From Sinorhizobium fredii (GTDB lineage: Bacteria; Pseudomonadota; Alphaproteobacteria; Rhizobiales; Rhizobiaceae), in the NCBI RefSeq assembly GCF_002944405.1, contig NZ_CP024310.1, positions 682,001-746,000 of the forward strand: DNA of 64,000 nt. Direction: 5' to 3'. Shown piece after piece: positions 18,289 through 25,974 of this stretch (position 1 is the first letter of the stretch; each line of letters begins with the position of its first letter). The position numbers and the translations under genes are program-made. Under the pieces are notes generated by a model. It saw only the letters and a program-made list of their open reading frames with translations, was not told the DNA's origin and did not search any database.

Positions 18289-18313
18289 GGAACCGGGGAC
18301 CATATTTTAGGTT
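18289..18313 (+). promoter_or_regulatory. EcfG/RpoE2-type promoter upstream of the NepR-like gene
   Basis: GGAAC at 18289-18293, 16 bases, GGTT at 18310-18313, 28 bp before the ATG of the small gene. Spacing suits a short 5' leader. Confidence 0.6.
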
Positions 18314-18340
18314 CGGCACCCCGGTAAGAAGGACGGACGA

Positions 18341-18499
18341 ATGAGCGAACCAAAGGCCCGTACGGACGCAGACGCAGACATGGCCGTCGAGGAGCGGATC
18401 GCATTTCTGTTGGGCAAGATCGAAAAGGAACCGGTGCCGCAACGTCTGCTTGAACTGGCACAGCGGTTGCAGGAGGCGCTCAACGCCCGCAAGAAGTGA
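18341..18499 (+). CDS. NepR-like anti-sigma factor candidate (52 residues)
   Basis: Not long enough for usual gene finders. It starts at ATG 18341 with AAGGACGGACGA before it. After a charged N-terminus (MSEPKARTDADADMAVEE) comes 'RIAFLLGKIEKEPVPQRLLE', then 'LAQRLQEALNARKK'. This has the NepR pattern of two amphipathic helices around an 'EPVPxRLLEL' turn. NepR proteins bind and inhibit EcfG-type sigma factors and are released by phosphorylated PhyR. Its stop is 19 bp from the end of a convergent ECF sigma gene and it has its own EcfG-type promoter. The usual nepR-ecfG order is tandem, so the convergent layout is unusual. The family call is by pattern, not by search. Confidence 0.55.
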   Translation: MSEPKARTDADADMAVEERIAFLLGKIEKEPVPQRLLELAQRLQEALNARKK

Positions 18500-18518
18500 C
18501 GGGCCGGGGGTGCATTAT

Positions 18519-19040
18519 CTAGTTCAGGGGGTTTCCGTGCATCTGCACGGTCAACTCATCGCGCGCGCGGCTTAGTCGGCTCTTGATCGTTCCGATCGCA
18601 CAGTCGCAGATATCGGCTGCCTCTTTATAGCTCATGCCAAAACCCGCAACGAGCACCAGCACTTCGCGATGCTCGGGAGAAAGACACCCCAAGGCGGTCC
18701 GCAGCTCGCCATTGAGCACCGACCACTCCTGGGAAGGAGCCATTGGGATCGGCAACTCCGCGCAGTTCGTGCTTCCCGGGCCTTCACGCGTGCGAATCTT
18801 GTACTGCGTGCGGAACGCATTGCGCATGATCGTGAACAGCCAAGATTTGAGGCTCGTGCCCGGTGCGAACTGATCGATGCTGCGCAGGGCGCGAAGCAGC
18901 GTTTCCTGGACGAGATCGTCGGCCTCGAAGGACGCCGACGTAAAAGTCCGCGCAAAGGCCCGCAACGCCGGGATCAGGTCCACGACCTGCTCTTCAATGT
19001 GCGGTGAGGGCTGCGACGCGTGACCGGCGGTGGCAGGCAT
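18519..19040 (-). CDS. ECF-family RNA polymerase sigma factor, EcfG/RpoE2-like
   Basis: 173 residues from ATG 19038-19040. Upstream in-frame codons to 19301 exist but carry no ribosome site or sigma homology. Region 2 contains 'EADDLVQETLLRALRSIDQF' and region 4 'GMSYKEAADICDCAIGTIKS' followed by RLSRARDEL. These match EcfG/sigma-T group proteins that run the general stress response in alphaproteobacteria; S. meliloti encodes several (RpoE2, RpoE5). Nearby genes show repeated GGAAC-type promoters, so this sigma factor, or a chromosomal paralogue, probably transcribes the island. A weak GGAAC-N18-TT is also found upstream of this gene, consistent with autoregulation. Confidence 0.85.
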   Translation of the reverse strand: MPATAGHASQPSPHIEEQVVDLIPALRAFARTFTSASFEADDLVQETLLRALRSIDQFAPGTSLKSWLFTIMRNAFRTQYKIRTREGPGSTNCAELPIPMAPSQEWSVLNGELRTALGCLSPEHREVLVLVAGFGMSYKEAADICDCAIGTIKSRLSRARDELTVQMHGNPLN

Positions 19041-19091
19041 ATCAAATATCGCCCTTCTGGACCTGAGTACTTTTTTGGTGACGCGAAGGAA

Positions 19092-19116
19092 AATGCCTGT
19101 CTGCGGTTTTGGTTCC
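19092..19116 (-). promoter_or_regulatory. possible EcfG-type promoter of the ECF sigma gene
   Basis: On the minus strand GGAAC (19116-19112), 18 bases, TT (19093-19092), about 50 bp before the sigma gene ATG. The -10 part (CATTT) is weaker than the others. Confidence 0.35.
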
Positions 19117-19282
19117 TGGAGAGCCGGACAATTCGCGGCGTTTGGTACGGGAGCAGCGTCGAAATCGCTCATTCGCCGGTGCTCGCATCGATCGCCCCCG
19201 TCTCTCCAGGTCGGGCCAGAATCCGAGTATTTCTGCTTGGCACGATAAAGATGTTCGCCAGGAGGGGCCAAACGGTTTGCGG

Positions 19283-19308
19283 GAACCAAATGCTGTCGCA
19301 CTCGGTTA
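19283..19308 (+). promoter_or_regulatory. EcfG/RpoE2-type promoter upstream of the DUF1236 gene
   Basis: GGAAC at 19283-19287, 17 bases, GGTT at 19305-19308, 26 bp before the start codon. Confidence 0.6.
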
Positions 19309-19333
19309 GGTGGGTCCTAGAAAGGAGAAAATC

Positions 19334-19612
19334 ATGAAGAAGTTTGCCTTGATTTGTGCCGCCCTGATCCTCCCGGCATCAGCGATTGCCCAAACGACTG
19401 TCGTGCTGCCAGGTGAGGTCAGGACCTATGTCATGGAGCAAAAGACGCCATCCGTGGCCTTTGAGGGGGAGATCGTCGTGGGACAGCCCCTGCCGGAGAC
19501 GGTGGAGATCCATACCATTCCTGATCAGCCGGACTTTGCCTATGCGATCGTGAACGAAAAGCGGGTGGTCATAAATCCCAAGACCCGCGCGGTCGTGGAG
19601 GTCGTTCAGTAA
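19334..19612 (+). CDS. DUF1236 family exported protein
   Basis: 92 residues from ATG 19334, behind AAAGGAG. A signal peptide (MKKFALICAALILPASAIAQ) is followed by the DUF1236 pattern 'VVLPGEVRTYVMEQ' and the closing 'YAIVNEKRVVINPKTRAVVE'. Family members occur as single or tandem copies in rhizobial periplasmic proteins and resemble RcnB/PepSY-like small beta folds. Function unknown. An RpoE2-like promoter 26 bp upstream points to induction under general stress. Confidence 0.8.
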   Translation: MKKFALICAALILPASAIAQTTVVLPGEVRTYVMEQKTPSVAFEGEIVVGQPLPETVEIHTIPDQPDFAYAIVNEKRVVINPKTRAVVEVVQ

Positions 19613-19673
19613 TAATTCAAATTGCGGCATGGCGGACTTCTTCCATGCCGCACTTCTGGTCTGTGAGGCGACC

Positions 19674-19940
19674 ATGCAGGATATTGAATTTCAGCTGGCA
19701 GCCCACCGGGAAATCCTAATTGCCATCCTTTCGGCGCTGGCGCGCCACGAGGATGTTTGGCCGGAGATCAACCGTGTCCTCGACGAGGTCCGGGTTGTCC
19801 AGGATCATGAGGAAGATCCCGGAATCGTCCCCTCGGAGGCCTTCGCGAGGCAAAATGCAATGACGGAGGAGATCACCGCCATTCTTCGGGCCGCCACGAT
19901 GCGCGCCGCGCTCGATCCGGATTCACCGCGACGCGGTTAA
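19674..19940 (+). CDS. Hypothetical protein, helical, rhizobial type
   Basis: 88 residues from ATG 19674 (MQDIEFQLAAHREILIAILS), preceded by GAGGCG. An ATG at 19629 would add 15 residues but has no ribosome site. The sequence is all-helical and acidic, with 'HEEDPGIVPSEAFARQNAMT' in the middle, a conserved-looking segment. No domain is recognised with confidence. It lies 61 bp after the DUF1236 gene on the same strand and could share its promoter. Confidence 0.6.
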   Translation: MQDIEFQLAAHREILIAILSALARHEDVWPEINRVLDEVRVVQDHEEDPGIVPSEAFARQNAMTEEITAILRAATMRAALDPDSPRRG

Positions 19941-19965
19941 ACAGCAAAGCCAAGAAAATTTGTAG

Positions 19966-19991
19966 GGAACCGCACTCTCTGTTGGCGCGTT
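19966..19991 (+). promoter_or_regulatory. EcfG/RpoE2-type promoter, full consensus
   Basis: GGAAC at 19966-19970, 17 bases, CGTT at 19988-19991. This is the closest match to GGAAC-N16/17-CGTT in the window and precedes the small basic ORF, CBS and DUF982 genes. Confidence 0.7.
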
Positions 19992-20046
19992 AACCGAAAG
20001 TCCGCGCGTTTGCGCGGAGGTCCACGTCAACAGAAGGGATTGAATC

Positions 20047-20253
20047 GTGCGACAGCGAGTGAAGAAAATGCGTCCGAGGGTTGCCCGGCCGCCGGAAAAT
20101 CCAAATCACAGCAAGAAGGCGCAACGGAACGCATGGCAACCGCAAGTGGCCGTGCCGCATCAGGTCGACCTGCCGCTCAAGAAATCGCCGGATGAGGAAA
20201 TCGCGGTGCCGGCCTCCGTCAATGGCAGGAGCCTTGTAGATGGCCGGCCCTGA
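20047..20253 (+). CDS. Small basic hypothetical protein
   Basis: 68 residues from a GTG at 20047 with AGAAGG nine bases upstream. The product is rich in Arg, Pro and Lys ('VKKMRPRVARPPENPNHSKK'), with no hydrophobic segment. Its end overlaps the CBS gene start by 14 bases, which suggests translational coupling, and it directly follows the strongest stress promoter. It could be a nucleic-acid-binding or disordered stress protein. A chance open frame cannot be excluded. Confidence 0.45.
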   Translation: MRQRVKKMRPRVARPPENPNHSKKAQRNAWQPQVAVPHQVDLPLKKSPDEEIAVPASVNGRSLVDGRP

Positions 20254-20737
20254 GGAAAAGGCCCTTATGGATAAGGCGTCGCGCGTCCGCGATGTGATGT
20301 CACGCCAGGTCTACACCGTTTCACCGACCGATACGGCGCAGTCCGTCGCCCGGCTGATGAAGGAGACCGGAGTGGGCGCATTGCCGGTCGAAGTTCCGGG
20401 GGTGGGTACGATCCTCGGAATCGTCACCGATCGCGACATCCTGATCTCGGTCGTCGCCCAGGGATTGTCGACATCGACGGCCGTGTTCGAGTTCATGACG
20501 GTGGCGGCCGAATCCTGCGAGGAAGGAGACAGCATCCTGCTCGCGGCCCAGAAGATGCACGATCTGAGGATTCGGCAGCTCGTCGTCGTCGACGAAAAGC
20601 GTCACGCCGCCGGCATCATCGCGCTCGCAGACATCATTCGCGTTAACCCGGAACTCGGCGGCCTCGTGCTGGACGGCATGTCCCGCCACGAACCGGAAAG
20701 ACAGCAGCTTGAAGGAATGACGCCATGCCCGGCCTGA
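20240..20737 (+). CDS. CBS-domain pair protein
   Basis: 165 residues made almost only of two CBS domains: CBS1 about 16-75 ('VRDVMSRQVYTVSPTDTAQS', 'ILGIVTDRDILISVVAQG') and CBS2 about 85-145 ('VFEFMTVAAESCEEGDSILL', 'RHAAGIIALADIIR'). Stand-alone CBS proteins bind adenosine nucleotides and modulate partner enzymes or transporters. The gene overlaps the ORF before it and the DUF982 gene after it (13 bp), so all three probably form one stress-induced transcript. The start ATG at 20240 could alternatively be at 20267 (MDKASRVRDV). Confidence 0.85.
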   Translation: MAGPEEKALMDKASRVRDVMSRQVYTVSPTDTAQSVARLMKETGVGALPVEVPGVGTILGIVTDRDILISVVAQGLSTSTAVFEFMTVAAESCEEGDSILLAAQKMHDLRIRQLVVVDEKRHAAGIIALADIIRVNPELGGLVLDGMSRHEPERQQLEGMTPCPA

Positions 20738-20994
20738 CGCAGGACCGCCTGTGGAGCGAAGCGGTGATACTCGAAGGAGAGAACCGCGTGCTTCGGGTTC
20801 AGAGCACGCGTGACGCATTGCTTTGCCTAAAGAATCATTGGCCATTGGCGGACGGAGAGGGGACTGCGAGGAGCGAGGCGCTCGCCGCCTGCGATCGGGT
20901 GATCGACGGACAGGACGAGCCGGATATTGCTCGCGGCGCCTTCATCAAAGCGGCCGAGGAAGCCCGGTTCACCGTCCATAGCTGGACAGAGTGA
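20725..20994 (+). CDS. DUF982 family protein (copy 1)
   Basis: 89 residues. DUF982 hallmarks are 'VQSTRDALLCLKNHWPL' (helix with conserved Trp-Pro), the mid cysteine 'AACDRVIDGQ', and the end 'ARGAFIKAAEEARFTVHSW'. Small rhizobial family, cytoplasmic, function unknown. It overlaps the CBS gene by 13 bp, fixing its place as last gene of that operon. Two more members lie about 3 kb downstream on the other strand. Confidence 0.82.
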   Translation: MPGLTQDRLWSEAVILEGENRVLRVQSTRDALLCLKNHWPLADGEGTARSEALAACDRVIDGQDEPDIARGAFIKAAEEARFTVHSWTE

Positions 20995-21015
20995 GAGCGC
21001 CGGATCGGCGACTGC

Positions 21016-21324
21016 TCATGTCCTGCTGTCGGATCGGTTCTTTCCGGCGGCAGGCGGCTCGTAGCGGCGCGCTATGGCGGCCTGAACTTCGGCCTGGAAG
21101 GCGAGCACTTGGCCGCGGATTTCGTCCTCCCTGAGGCCAAGCTGGGAAAGCTCATCCGCAAGCTTGCGGCATTCCATTTTCCAATATTGCAGAGCGGCGT
21201 TTCCGTGTACCCGGTCAAGTTCCCGGGCGCAACGATCGACGTCCCCGCTACGCGCCTCGAGAGGAAATGCGACAATCCCGCCGGCCTTCAACATGCTCGT
21301 CCGCTCGTTCACTTCGGCTTCCAT
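21016..21324 (-). CDS. DUF6074-like small protein
   Basis: About 102 residues from ATG 21324 (MEAEVNERTSMLKAGGIVAF); the frame extends to 21366 (116 residues). 'GGIVAFPLEARSGDVDRCAR' then a helical region with 'ALQYWKMECRKLADELSQLG' and 'REDEIRGQVLAFQAEVQAAI' resembles the short rhizobial DUF6074 family, which keeps VxxFPLxxR followed by helices. Role unknown. It runs opposite to the CBS-DUF982 operon and ends 22 bp after it. The family call comes from memory of the motif. Confidence 0.6.
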   Translation of the reverse strand: MEAEVNERTSMLKAGGIVAFPLEARSGDVDRCARELDRVHGNAALQYWKMECRKLADELSQLGLREDEIRGQVLAFQAEVQAAIARRYEPPAAGKNRSDSRT

Positions 21325-21442
21325 CGAATCACCCTGCACTCGCCTTAGGGGAAGCTCTATCGGCAAGATAGTTAATGATTTCCTCGTCCGGTCCCCGAAG
21401 GCAGCCCCTCAGCCGAGGAGGACAGATTATTTCCGCTCGCCG

Positions 21443-21467
21443 GGAACAAATCGGAGCGGTTCCGGTT
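21443..21467 (+). promoter_or_regulatory. EcfG/RpoE2-type promoter of a candidate small RNA
   Basis: GGAAC at 21443-21447, 16 bases, GGTT at 21464-21467. No plus-strand gene follows; instead an intrinsic terminator ends at 21578. Confidence 0.6.
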
Positions 21468-21473
21468 TTTCCA

Positions 21474-21578
21474 ATCGGAATGCGCGGAACAGTTCCCTCT
21501 CCGCAAGCCCCTTACGGATCCGCGCTTTTCCATAGTGCTGATGCGAATAATGGGCCCCGCCACCCGGCGGGGCTTTTT
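21474..21578 (+). ncRNA. Candidate stress-induced small RNA, about 100 nt
   Basis: Defined by a GGAAC-N16-GGTT promoter at 21443-21467 and a canonical intrinsic terminator at 21554-21578, with no convincing plus-strand ORF between. The 5' part can fold: GCGGAAC-type bases near 21483 face GTTCC and CTCCGC downstream. It has exposed pyrimidine runs (TTCCCTCTCC near 21491-21500, CCCCTT near 21508) that could pair with Shine-Dalgarno sequences, as known for stress-related sRNAs of alphaproteobacteria. The ends are inferred: transcription start about 7 bases after the -10. It does not match a small RNA I can name. Confidence 0.5.
21554..21578 (+). terminator. intrinsic terminator of the candidate small RNA
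   Basis: GCCCCGCC (21554-21561), loop ACCC, GGCGGGGC (21566-21573), then TTTTT. Perfect 8-bp GC stem. Read on the minus strand it has A before and no T after, so it acts on plus-strand transcripts. Confidence 0.8.
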
Positions 21579-21600
21579 CCGTCACCGAAGCGGGGATCAG

Positions 21601-22383
21601 TCAGCGCAGCAGCCCCTGTCCGCCGTCGACCCAGACGGGACTGCCGGTGATGTGCCGTGCCTCATCCGAGACGAGGAAGCGGATGAGTTCGGCGACGTCT
21701 TCGCTGCGCCCGGGCCTGCCGCCGGTGATCGGAACCTGTCCCTCCGGCCACTCGACCGCGATCGCCGTTTCCTGCTCGTGGCGCAAGCTCGTATTCTCGG
21801 CAATGCTGGTGTCGATCTCGCCCGGGCAGACGGCGTTGACCCGGATCTGGTGCCTCGCCAGTTCGAGTGCAAGTTGCTGGACCATGGCGACCTGGGCAGC
21901 CTTGGTGGCCGTATAGGCCGTTGCGCCCGGTGTGGTAAAGGTTCGCGTACCGTTGATCGACGAGACGACGACGATGGCGCCACCACCGCTTCGTTTCAGA
22001 TGGGGGACTGTCGTGTGCAGAGTGAGAAAGGTGCCCCGCAGGTTGACGGCGATCGTTTCGTCCCATTCGAAGGGCTTGAGATCGTCGATTGGCGCCCAGA
22101 CGCCGTTGATGCCGGCATTCGCGACGACGATGTCGAGCCCGCCGAAGTCGGACACGAGCTTGTCCACCGCCTCGCGCATCGGTGCTTCCTCGGAGACGTC
22201 TGCCTCGAGGACCAGCGCCTGTCCGCCCTCGGTGCCGATTTCTCCGGCGACATCCTCAAGCTCGGGCCGTGTGCGCCCGAGCACGCCGACCCTGGTGCCT
22301 CTCCTGGCGAGCGCACGTGCCGTGGCCCTGCCGATGCCGGATCCCGCGCCGGTGACGAGCGCGACAGAGGAGACGCCGCCCAT
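21601..22383 (-). CDS. SDR family NAD(P)-dependent oxidoreductase
   Basis: 260 residues, classical short-chain dehydrogenase length. Cofactor motif 'TGAGSGIGRATARALARRG' at about 11-29, NAG motif 'VVANAGING', catalytic Ser in 'VVVSSINGTR', Tyr-x-x-x-Lys in 'GATAYTATKAAQVAMVQQLA', and the closing 'HITGSPVWVDGGQGLL'. Substrate unknown. The start is only 2 bp after the stop of the gene upstream, so both share one transcript, probably from the stress promoter at 22858-22883. Confidence 0.9.
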   Translation of the reverse strand: MGGVSSVALVTGAGSGIGRATARALARRGTRVGVLGRTRPELEDVAGEIGTEGGQALVLEADVSEEAPMREAVDKLVSDFGGLDIVVANAGINGVWAPIDDLKPFEWDETIAVNLRGTFLTLHTTVPHLKRSGGGAIVVVSSINGTRTFTTPGATAYTATKAAQVAMVQQLALELARHQIRVNAVCPGEIDTSIAENTSLRHEQETAIAVEWPEGQVPITGGRPGRSEDVAELIRFLVSDEARHITGSPVWVDGGQGLLR

Positions 22384-22385
22384 GG

Positions 22386-22808
<423 letters not shown>

Positions 22809-22857
22809 TCATCAACCGGGCAAATTCTGACTCGCGCTTCCTCTGTGCCTGCAGGCA

Positions 22858-22883
22858 AACGGCCCTGCGTTGTTTTTAGTTCC
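22858..22883 (-). promoter_or_regulatory. EcfG/RpoE2-type promoter, full consensus, minus strand
   Basis: On the minus strand GGAAC (22883-22879), 17 bases, CGTT (22861-22858). It points at the 124-residue gene and the SDR gene. Confidence 0.7.
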
Positions 22884-22901
22884 ACCCGGCGAGGGCGCGG
22901 A

Positions 22902-23324
22902 CTATCGGATCCCGGCGCGCTTCGGCTTCCGGTCGGCGGCCTTGGTGATCTTCCGATGCAGCGCCTGATCGCCCTCGCTCGCCGCATGCTCCTTCAAGAG
23001 TTCGCTAAGACGCTTCAGTTCCCCGTCATCGAGTTTTTCAATTCCGATGAAACGGTTCTCGGCCTCGCTCGTCAGGATGAGCTCATCCAGTTTCGCTTGG
23101 AGCGCCGTGCCATCGCGATTCTGCGAATTCTGGAGAACGAAGACCATCAAAAAGGTCACGATCGTCGTCCCGGTGTTGATAATCAGTTGCCATGTCTCGG
23201 AGAAATCGAAAAGCGGTCCGGTGAGACCCCAAAGCGCGACCGTTGCAACCGCGACCACAAAGGTGACCGGCCTGCCGGAATATTCCGCGACGGCTGTTGA
23301 AAATCTGCTGAAGTTGTTCGCCAT
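22902..23324 (-). CDS. Low-affinity iron permease family protein
   Basis: About 140 residues from ATG 23322-23324 (MANNFSRFSTAVAEYSGRPV); MKG at 23345 is another possible start. Two membrane segments ('VTFVVAVATVALWGLTG' and 'TGTTIVTFLMVFVLQNSQNR') are followed by a cytoplasmic helical tail ('ALQAKLDELILTSEAENRFI'). This is the small bacterial form of the Fet4-like low-affinity iron permease family (COG5478). Iron transport is assumed from the family name and is poorly tested in bacteria. A weaker GGAAC-N19-TT lies about 100 bp upstream. Confidence 0.82.
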   Translation of the reverse strand: MANNFSRFSTAVAEYSGRPVTFVVAVATVALWGLTGPLFDFSETWQLIINTGTTIVTFLMVFVLQNSQNRDGTALQAKLDELILTSEAENRFIGIEKLDDGELKRLSELLKEHAASEGDQALHRKITKAADRKPKRAGIR

Positions 23325-23422
23325 CCGAGAGACCGTTCCTTTCATTGCGATAATCACGGAATTGTCCCGGCCGCAGCCGGCCAATCCAAAAGCGGAAATC
23401 CGCTTCTCGTCGGCTCGCGGTA

Positions 23423-23448
23423 AATGCCCGAAACCAAAAAAGAGTTCC
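23423..23448 (-). promoter_or_regulatory. possible EcfG-type promoter of the iron-permease-like gene
   Basis: On the minus strand GGAAC (23448-23444), 19 bases, TT (23424-23423). It fits only the relaxed consensus. Confidence 0.35.
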
Positions 23449-23511
23449 CGGAGGTCGATGTCGCCGTCGGAAGCTGGCAACGCCTTGAGGTGCGGATGAA
23501 GACGGGTCAGG

Positions 23512-23802
23512 TCACTCCAGCCGCCGATGTGGATCGCCGGCGAGGTCCACGCCGGCGCGCGCGGCGATCGTCAGGAAGGCTTCGCGGGAAGCGGCGAGGA
23601 AAGCGGCGCGAGCTTCCTCCGGTCTTTTGCGATGCTTCAGCGCCGCATTGCAGGTGCGCACCGCGCAGCCGTAATAGGCGCCGTGGCGGACCGGCCACTC
23701 GCTTTGCAGACACTTTATTGCGTCGAGCGGCCCAACGACGGTGCGGCACTTGCCGTCCAGCATGTTCAGGCTGACGGGTTTTTCCCAGGGGATCTCGATC
23801 AT
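23512..23802 (-). CDS. DUF982 family protein (copy 2)
   Basis: 96 residues from ATG 23802 (MIEIPWEKPVSLNMLDGKCR). 'VVGPLDAIKCLQSEWPVRHG', 'AVRTCNAALKHRKRPEEARA' and 'AFLAASREAFLTI' follow the DUF982 pattern, including the Trp-Pro and mid cysteine. Cytoplasmic, unknown function. It is followed about 190 bp downstream by the iron-permease-like gene and preceded 75 bp upstream by copy 3, all on the minus strand. Confidence 0.82.
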   Translation of the reverse strand: MIEIPWEKPVSLNMLDGKCRTVVGPLDAIKCLQSEWPVRHGAYYGCAVRTCNAALKHRKRPEEARAAFLAASREAFLTIAARAGVDLAGDPHRRLE

Positions 23803-23877
23803 GGCCGCTCCTTTCGCCCCTCCTGCGTGTCGGCGCTCTCGCGAAGGCGGGCTTCGACTACATCAGAATATGCGCCA

Positions 23878-24129
23878 CTATTGACTGCGAATCGATATGT
23901 GCGCTTCCTCCGCCGCCTTGATGAAGGCCTTGCGGGCTTTCTCGGTCGCGATCTTGCCGTCCAGTGCTTGGAGGCAGGTCCGCTTGGCGGCCGCCAGCGC
24001 CCGGCCGTGGTTTTGCGGCCAACGCGACGACAGGCATTCGACAGCCTCCCGCGTACTTTTCACGGCCCGATAACCACCCGTTCCGCCGAGCTCCAATTCG
24101 ACGGTCTTGTCCCACCAGAAACAGTGCAT
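23878..24129 (-). CDS. DUF982 family protein (copy 3)
   Basis: 83 residues from ATG 24127-24129 (MHCFWWDKTVELELGGTGGY). 'KSTREAVECLSSRWPQNHGR', 'AKRTCLQALDGKIATEKARK' and 'AFIKAAEEAHISIRSQ' are close to copies 1 and 2. A GGAAC-N19-TT element lies 40 bp upstream. The three copies keep the core but diverge at both ends, so they are old paralogues and not a fresh duplication. Confidence 0.82.
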   Translation of the reverse strand: MHCFWWDKTVELELGGTGGYRAVKSTREAVECLSSRWPQNHGRALAAAKRTCLQALDGKIATEKARKAFIKAAEEAHISIRSQ

Positions 24130-24168
24130 GACGCTTTGCCTCGCCCGCTGGTTTGCCGATGGAAATCA

Positions 24169-24194
24169 AACTGGTGGAGCCGGTCTTTGGTTCC
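24169..24194 (-). promoter_or_regulatory. EcfG-type promoter candidate upstream of DUF982 copy 3
   Basis: On the minus strand GGAAC (24194-24190), 19 bases, TT (24170-24169; AGTTT context), 40 bp before the start codon. Confidence 0.45.
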
Positions 24195-24542
24195 CTGGCG
24201 GCGGCGATGTCGCCGCAACAGCGGCGCGTGTGAAAGCCGCAGGGAACCCGATGGTTGCTGCCTCTTGCGTCTTGACGCCAAGCTCGATGTCGCTAAGTAA
24301 AGAAACGCTCCCGCTCTCAGACATCGGATCGCGGGAGGAACATTGGTGCCGGGCCCCTCTGGCGAGAGTTATTACGGCGCTCTCGTGATGTCGGTACCGC
24401 CAGCAAATCAGCCGGCGGATAACGCTACCATGAAAACTCCACTCATGCTCCACGCATGTGGCCGTTCGGCCGTGCGTTCTTTTCTATCCAACAACCTCTC
24501 GGTTGCAAACGCGACGAAGTCGCGGGCAGGGGAGGGTCGCCA

Positions 24543-25640
24543 ATGACACAGTCTCACTCGCAGTCGGCCGCACTTAACTATTTCAAGTGGGCCTTTCTCA
24601 CCACGGCCGCCGGTCTGGTTCTCGGCGCCTGGGTCGGTTGGCAATCGACCGGTACGCTCAGCGGCATGCTGACGGTCTTCTTCGTCTGTGCCGTCCTCGC
24701 TGTTCTCGAAATCTCTCTCTCTTTCGACAATGCCATCGTCAACGCCAACAAGCTCAAGGACATGACACCCGTCTGGCAGCAGCGGTTCCTCACCTGGGGC
24801 ATCCTCATCGCTGTCTTCGGCATGCGCATCGTCTTTCCGCTGTTGATCGTGGTGATCGCGGCGAATATCGGGCCGATCGACGCGGTCATCCTCGCAGCGG
24901 CCCGGCCGGAGGAATATGCCCGCATCATGCATGAGGCGCATCTGCCGATCGCCGCTTTCGGCGGAACGTTCCTGATGATGGTCGGCCTCAACTACTTCTT
25001 CGACCATGAGAAGGACGTCCACTGGATCGCCTGGATCGAGCGCAAGATGGCCCGCTTCGCGACCATCAGGGGCATCGAGATCGCCTTCGTGCTCGCCCTC
25101 ATTCTCGGTTTCTCGACCTTGCTCGAGGGGGAAGAGGCGATCGCCTTCGTGCATGCGGCGGTCTACGGCCTGCTGACATTCCTCGTCGTCGAGATCGTCG
25201 GTGGCCTTCTGGATGCCACGGAGCAGACGATGAGCGCCGCCGCCCGCGGCGGCTTCGGTGCCTTCCTCTATCTGGAAGTGCTCGATGCGAGCTTCTCTTT
25301 TGACGGCGTCATCGGCGCCTTCGCCCTGACGCAGAACCTGTTCATCATCGCCATCGGCCTCGGCATCGGTGCCATGTATGTCCGCTCGATGACGGTGATG
25401 CTGGTCGAAAAGGGAACGCTCAGCGAATATCGCTATCTGGAACACGGCGCTTTCTACGCGATCCTGATCCTCTCCGTGGTGATGTACTTCCAGACCCTCA
25501 TCCATATCCCCGAGGTCATCACCGGCCTTGGCGGCGCTGGCCTGATCGGCCTTTCGCTCTGGTCGTCGATTCGCCACAACAGACGCCAGGCGCAAGGCGA
25601 GGCTTTGGCGGGCGAGCCGGACGGGCGGCTTCGAGCCTAG
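24543..25640 (+). CDS. TerC-family integral membrane protein (DUF475)
   Basis: 365 residues from ATG 24543, which follows GGGGAGGGTCGCCA. About nine membrane helices. The acidic-helix motifs 'VLEISLSFDNAIVNANKLKD' (about 61-80) and 'LYLEVLDASFSFDGVIGAFA' (about 240-259) are the paired TerC/DUF475 signatures. The group includes tellurite-resistance-associated and Mn2+/metal exporting proteins. A role in metal export or metal loading of exoenzymes is inferred by family. It sits in the stress island but no GGAAC promoter was seen upstream. Confidence 0.88.
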   Translation: MTQSHSQSAALNYFKWAFLTTAAGLVLGAWVGWQSTGTLSGMLTVFFVCAVLAVLEISLSFDNAIVNANKLKDMTPVWQQRFLTWGILIAVFGMRIVFPLLIVVIAANIGPIDAVILAAARPEEYARIMHEAHLPIAAFGGTFLMMVGLNYFFDHEKDVHWIAWIERKMARFATIRGIEIAFVLALILGFSTLLEGEEAIAFVHAAVYGLLTFLVVEIVGGLLDATEQTMSAAARGGFGAFLYLEVLDASFSFDGVIGAFALTQNLFIIAIGLGIGAMYVRSMTVMLVEKGTLSEYRYLEHGAFYAILILSVVMYFQTLIHIPEVITGLGGAGLIGLSLWSSIRHNRRQAQGEALAGEPDGRLRA

Positions 25641-25974
25641 TTCCGAACGCCACCTTTGAGATGGACGGCCCGGCAATCCCATGCCAGGCCGTTCCGTTTT
25701 GGTTGATTGCCTGCAGCGCCGCAGCCATTTTGCGGCAGCAGCGCGCCCCTTCTACAGCACAGGCCGAAAGGTGGAGCAAGCCGGCGCTGCCTCCTCATTT
25801 CGGGTCAGCCGGAGCGACGCGGATGTCCTCCGCCATCCATCGAAGTGCCGTGCGCGAAATTTCGCTTCATGCCTTTCTTTGCCGGAAAAGGGTCACAGTT
25901 TCGGGCGAAGGCCGAGCACGCCGGGCGCGCTTCCCGGAGGCTTGGTTATCAGGAAACGACGCGGAGGAACGCTG
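25641..25974. other. intergenic region after the TerC gene
   Basis: 334 bp. Short imperfect inverted repeats only. Open frames crossing it lack ribosome sites and family features. No promoter of the GGAAC type. Confidence 0.4.

Noticed and set aside
21483..21520. a second GGAAC at about 21485 as another EcfG promoter
   Set aside because: No TT at 18 or 19 bases downstream; it is inside the candidate small RNA.
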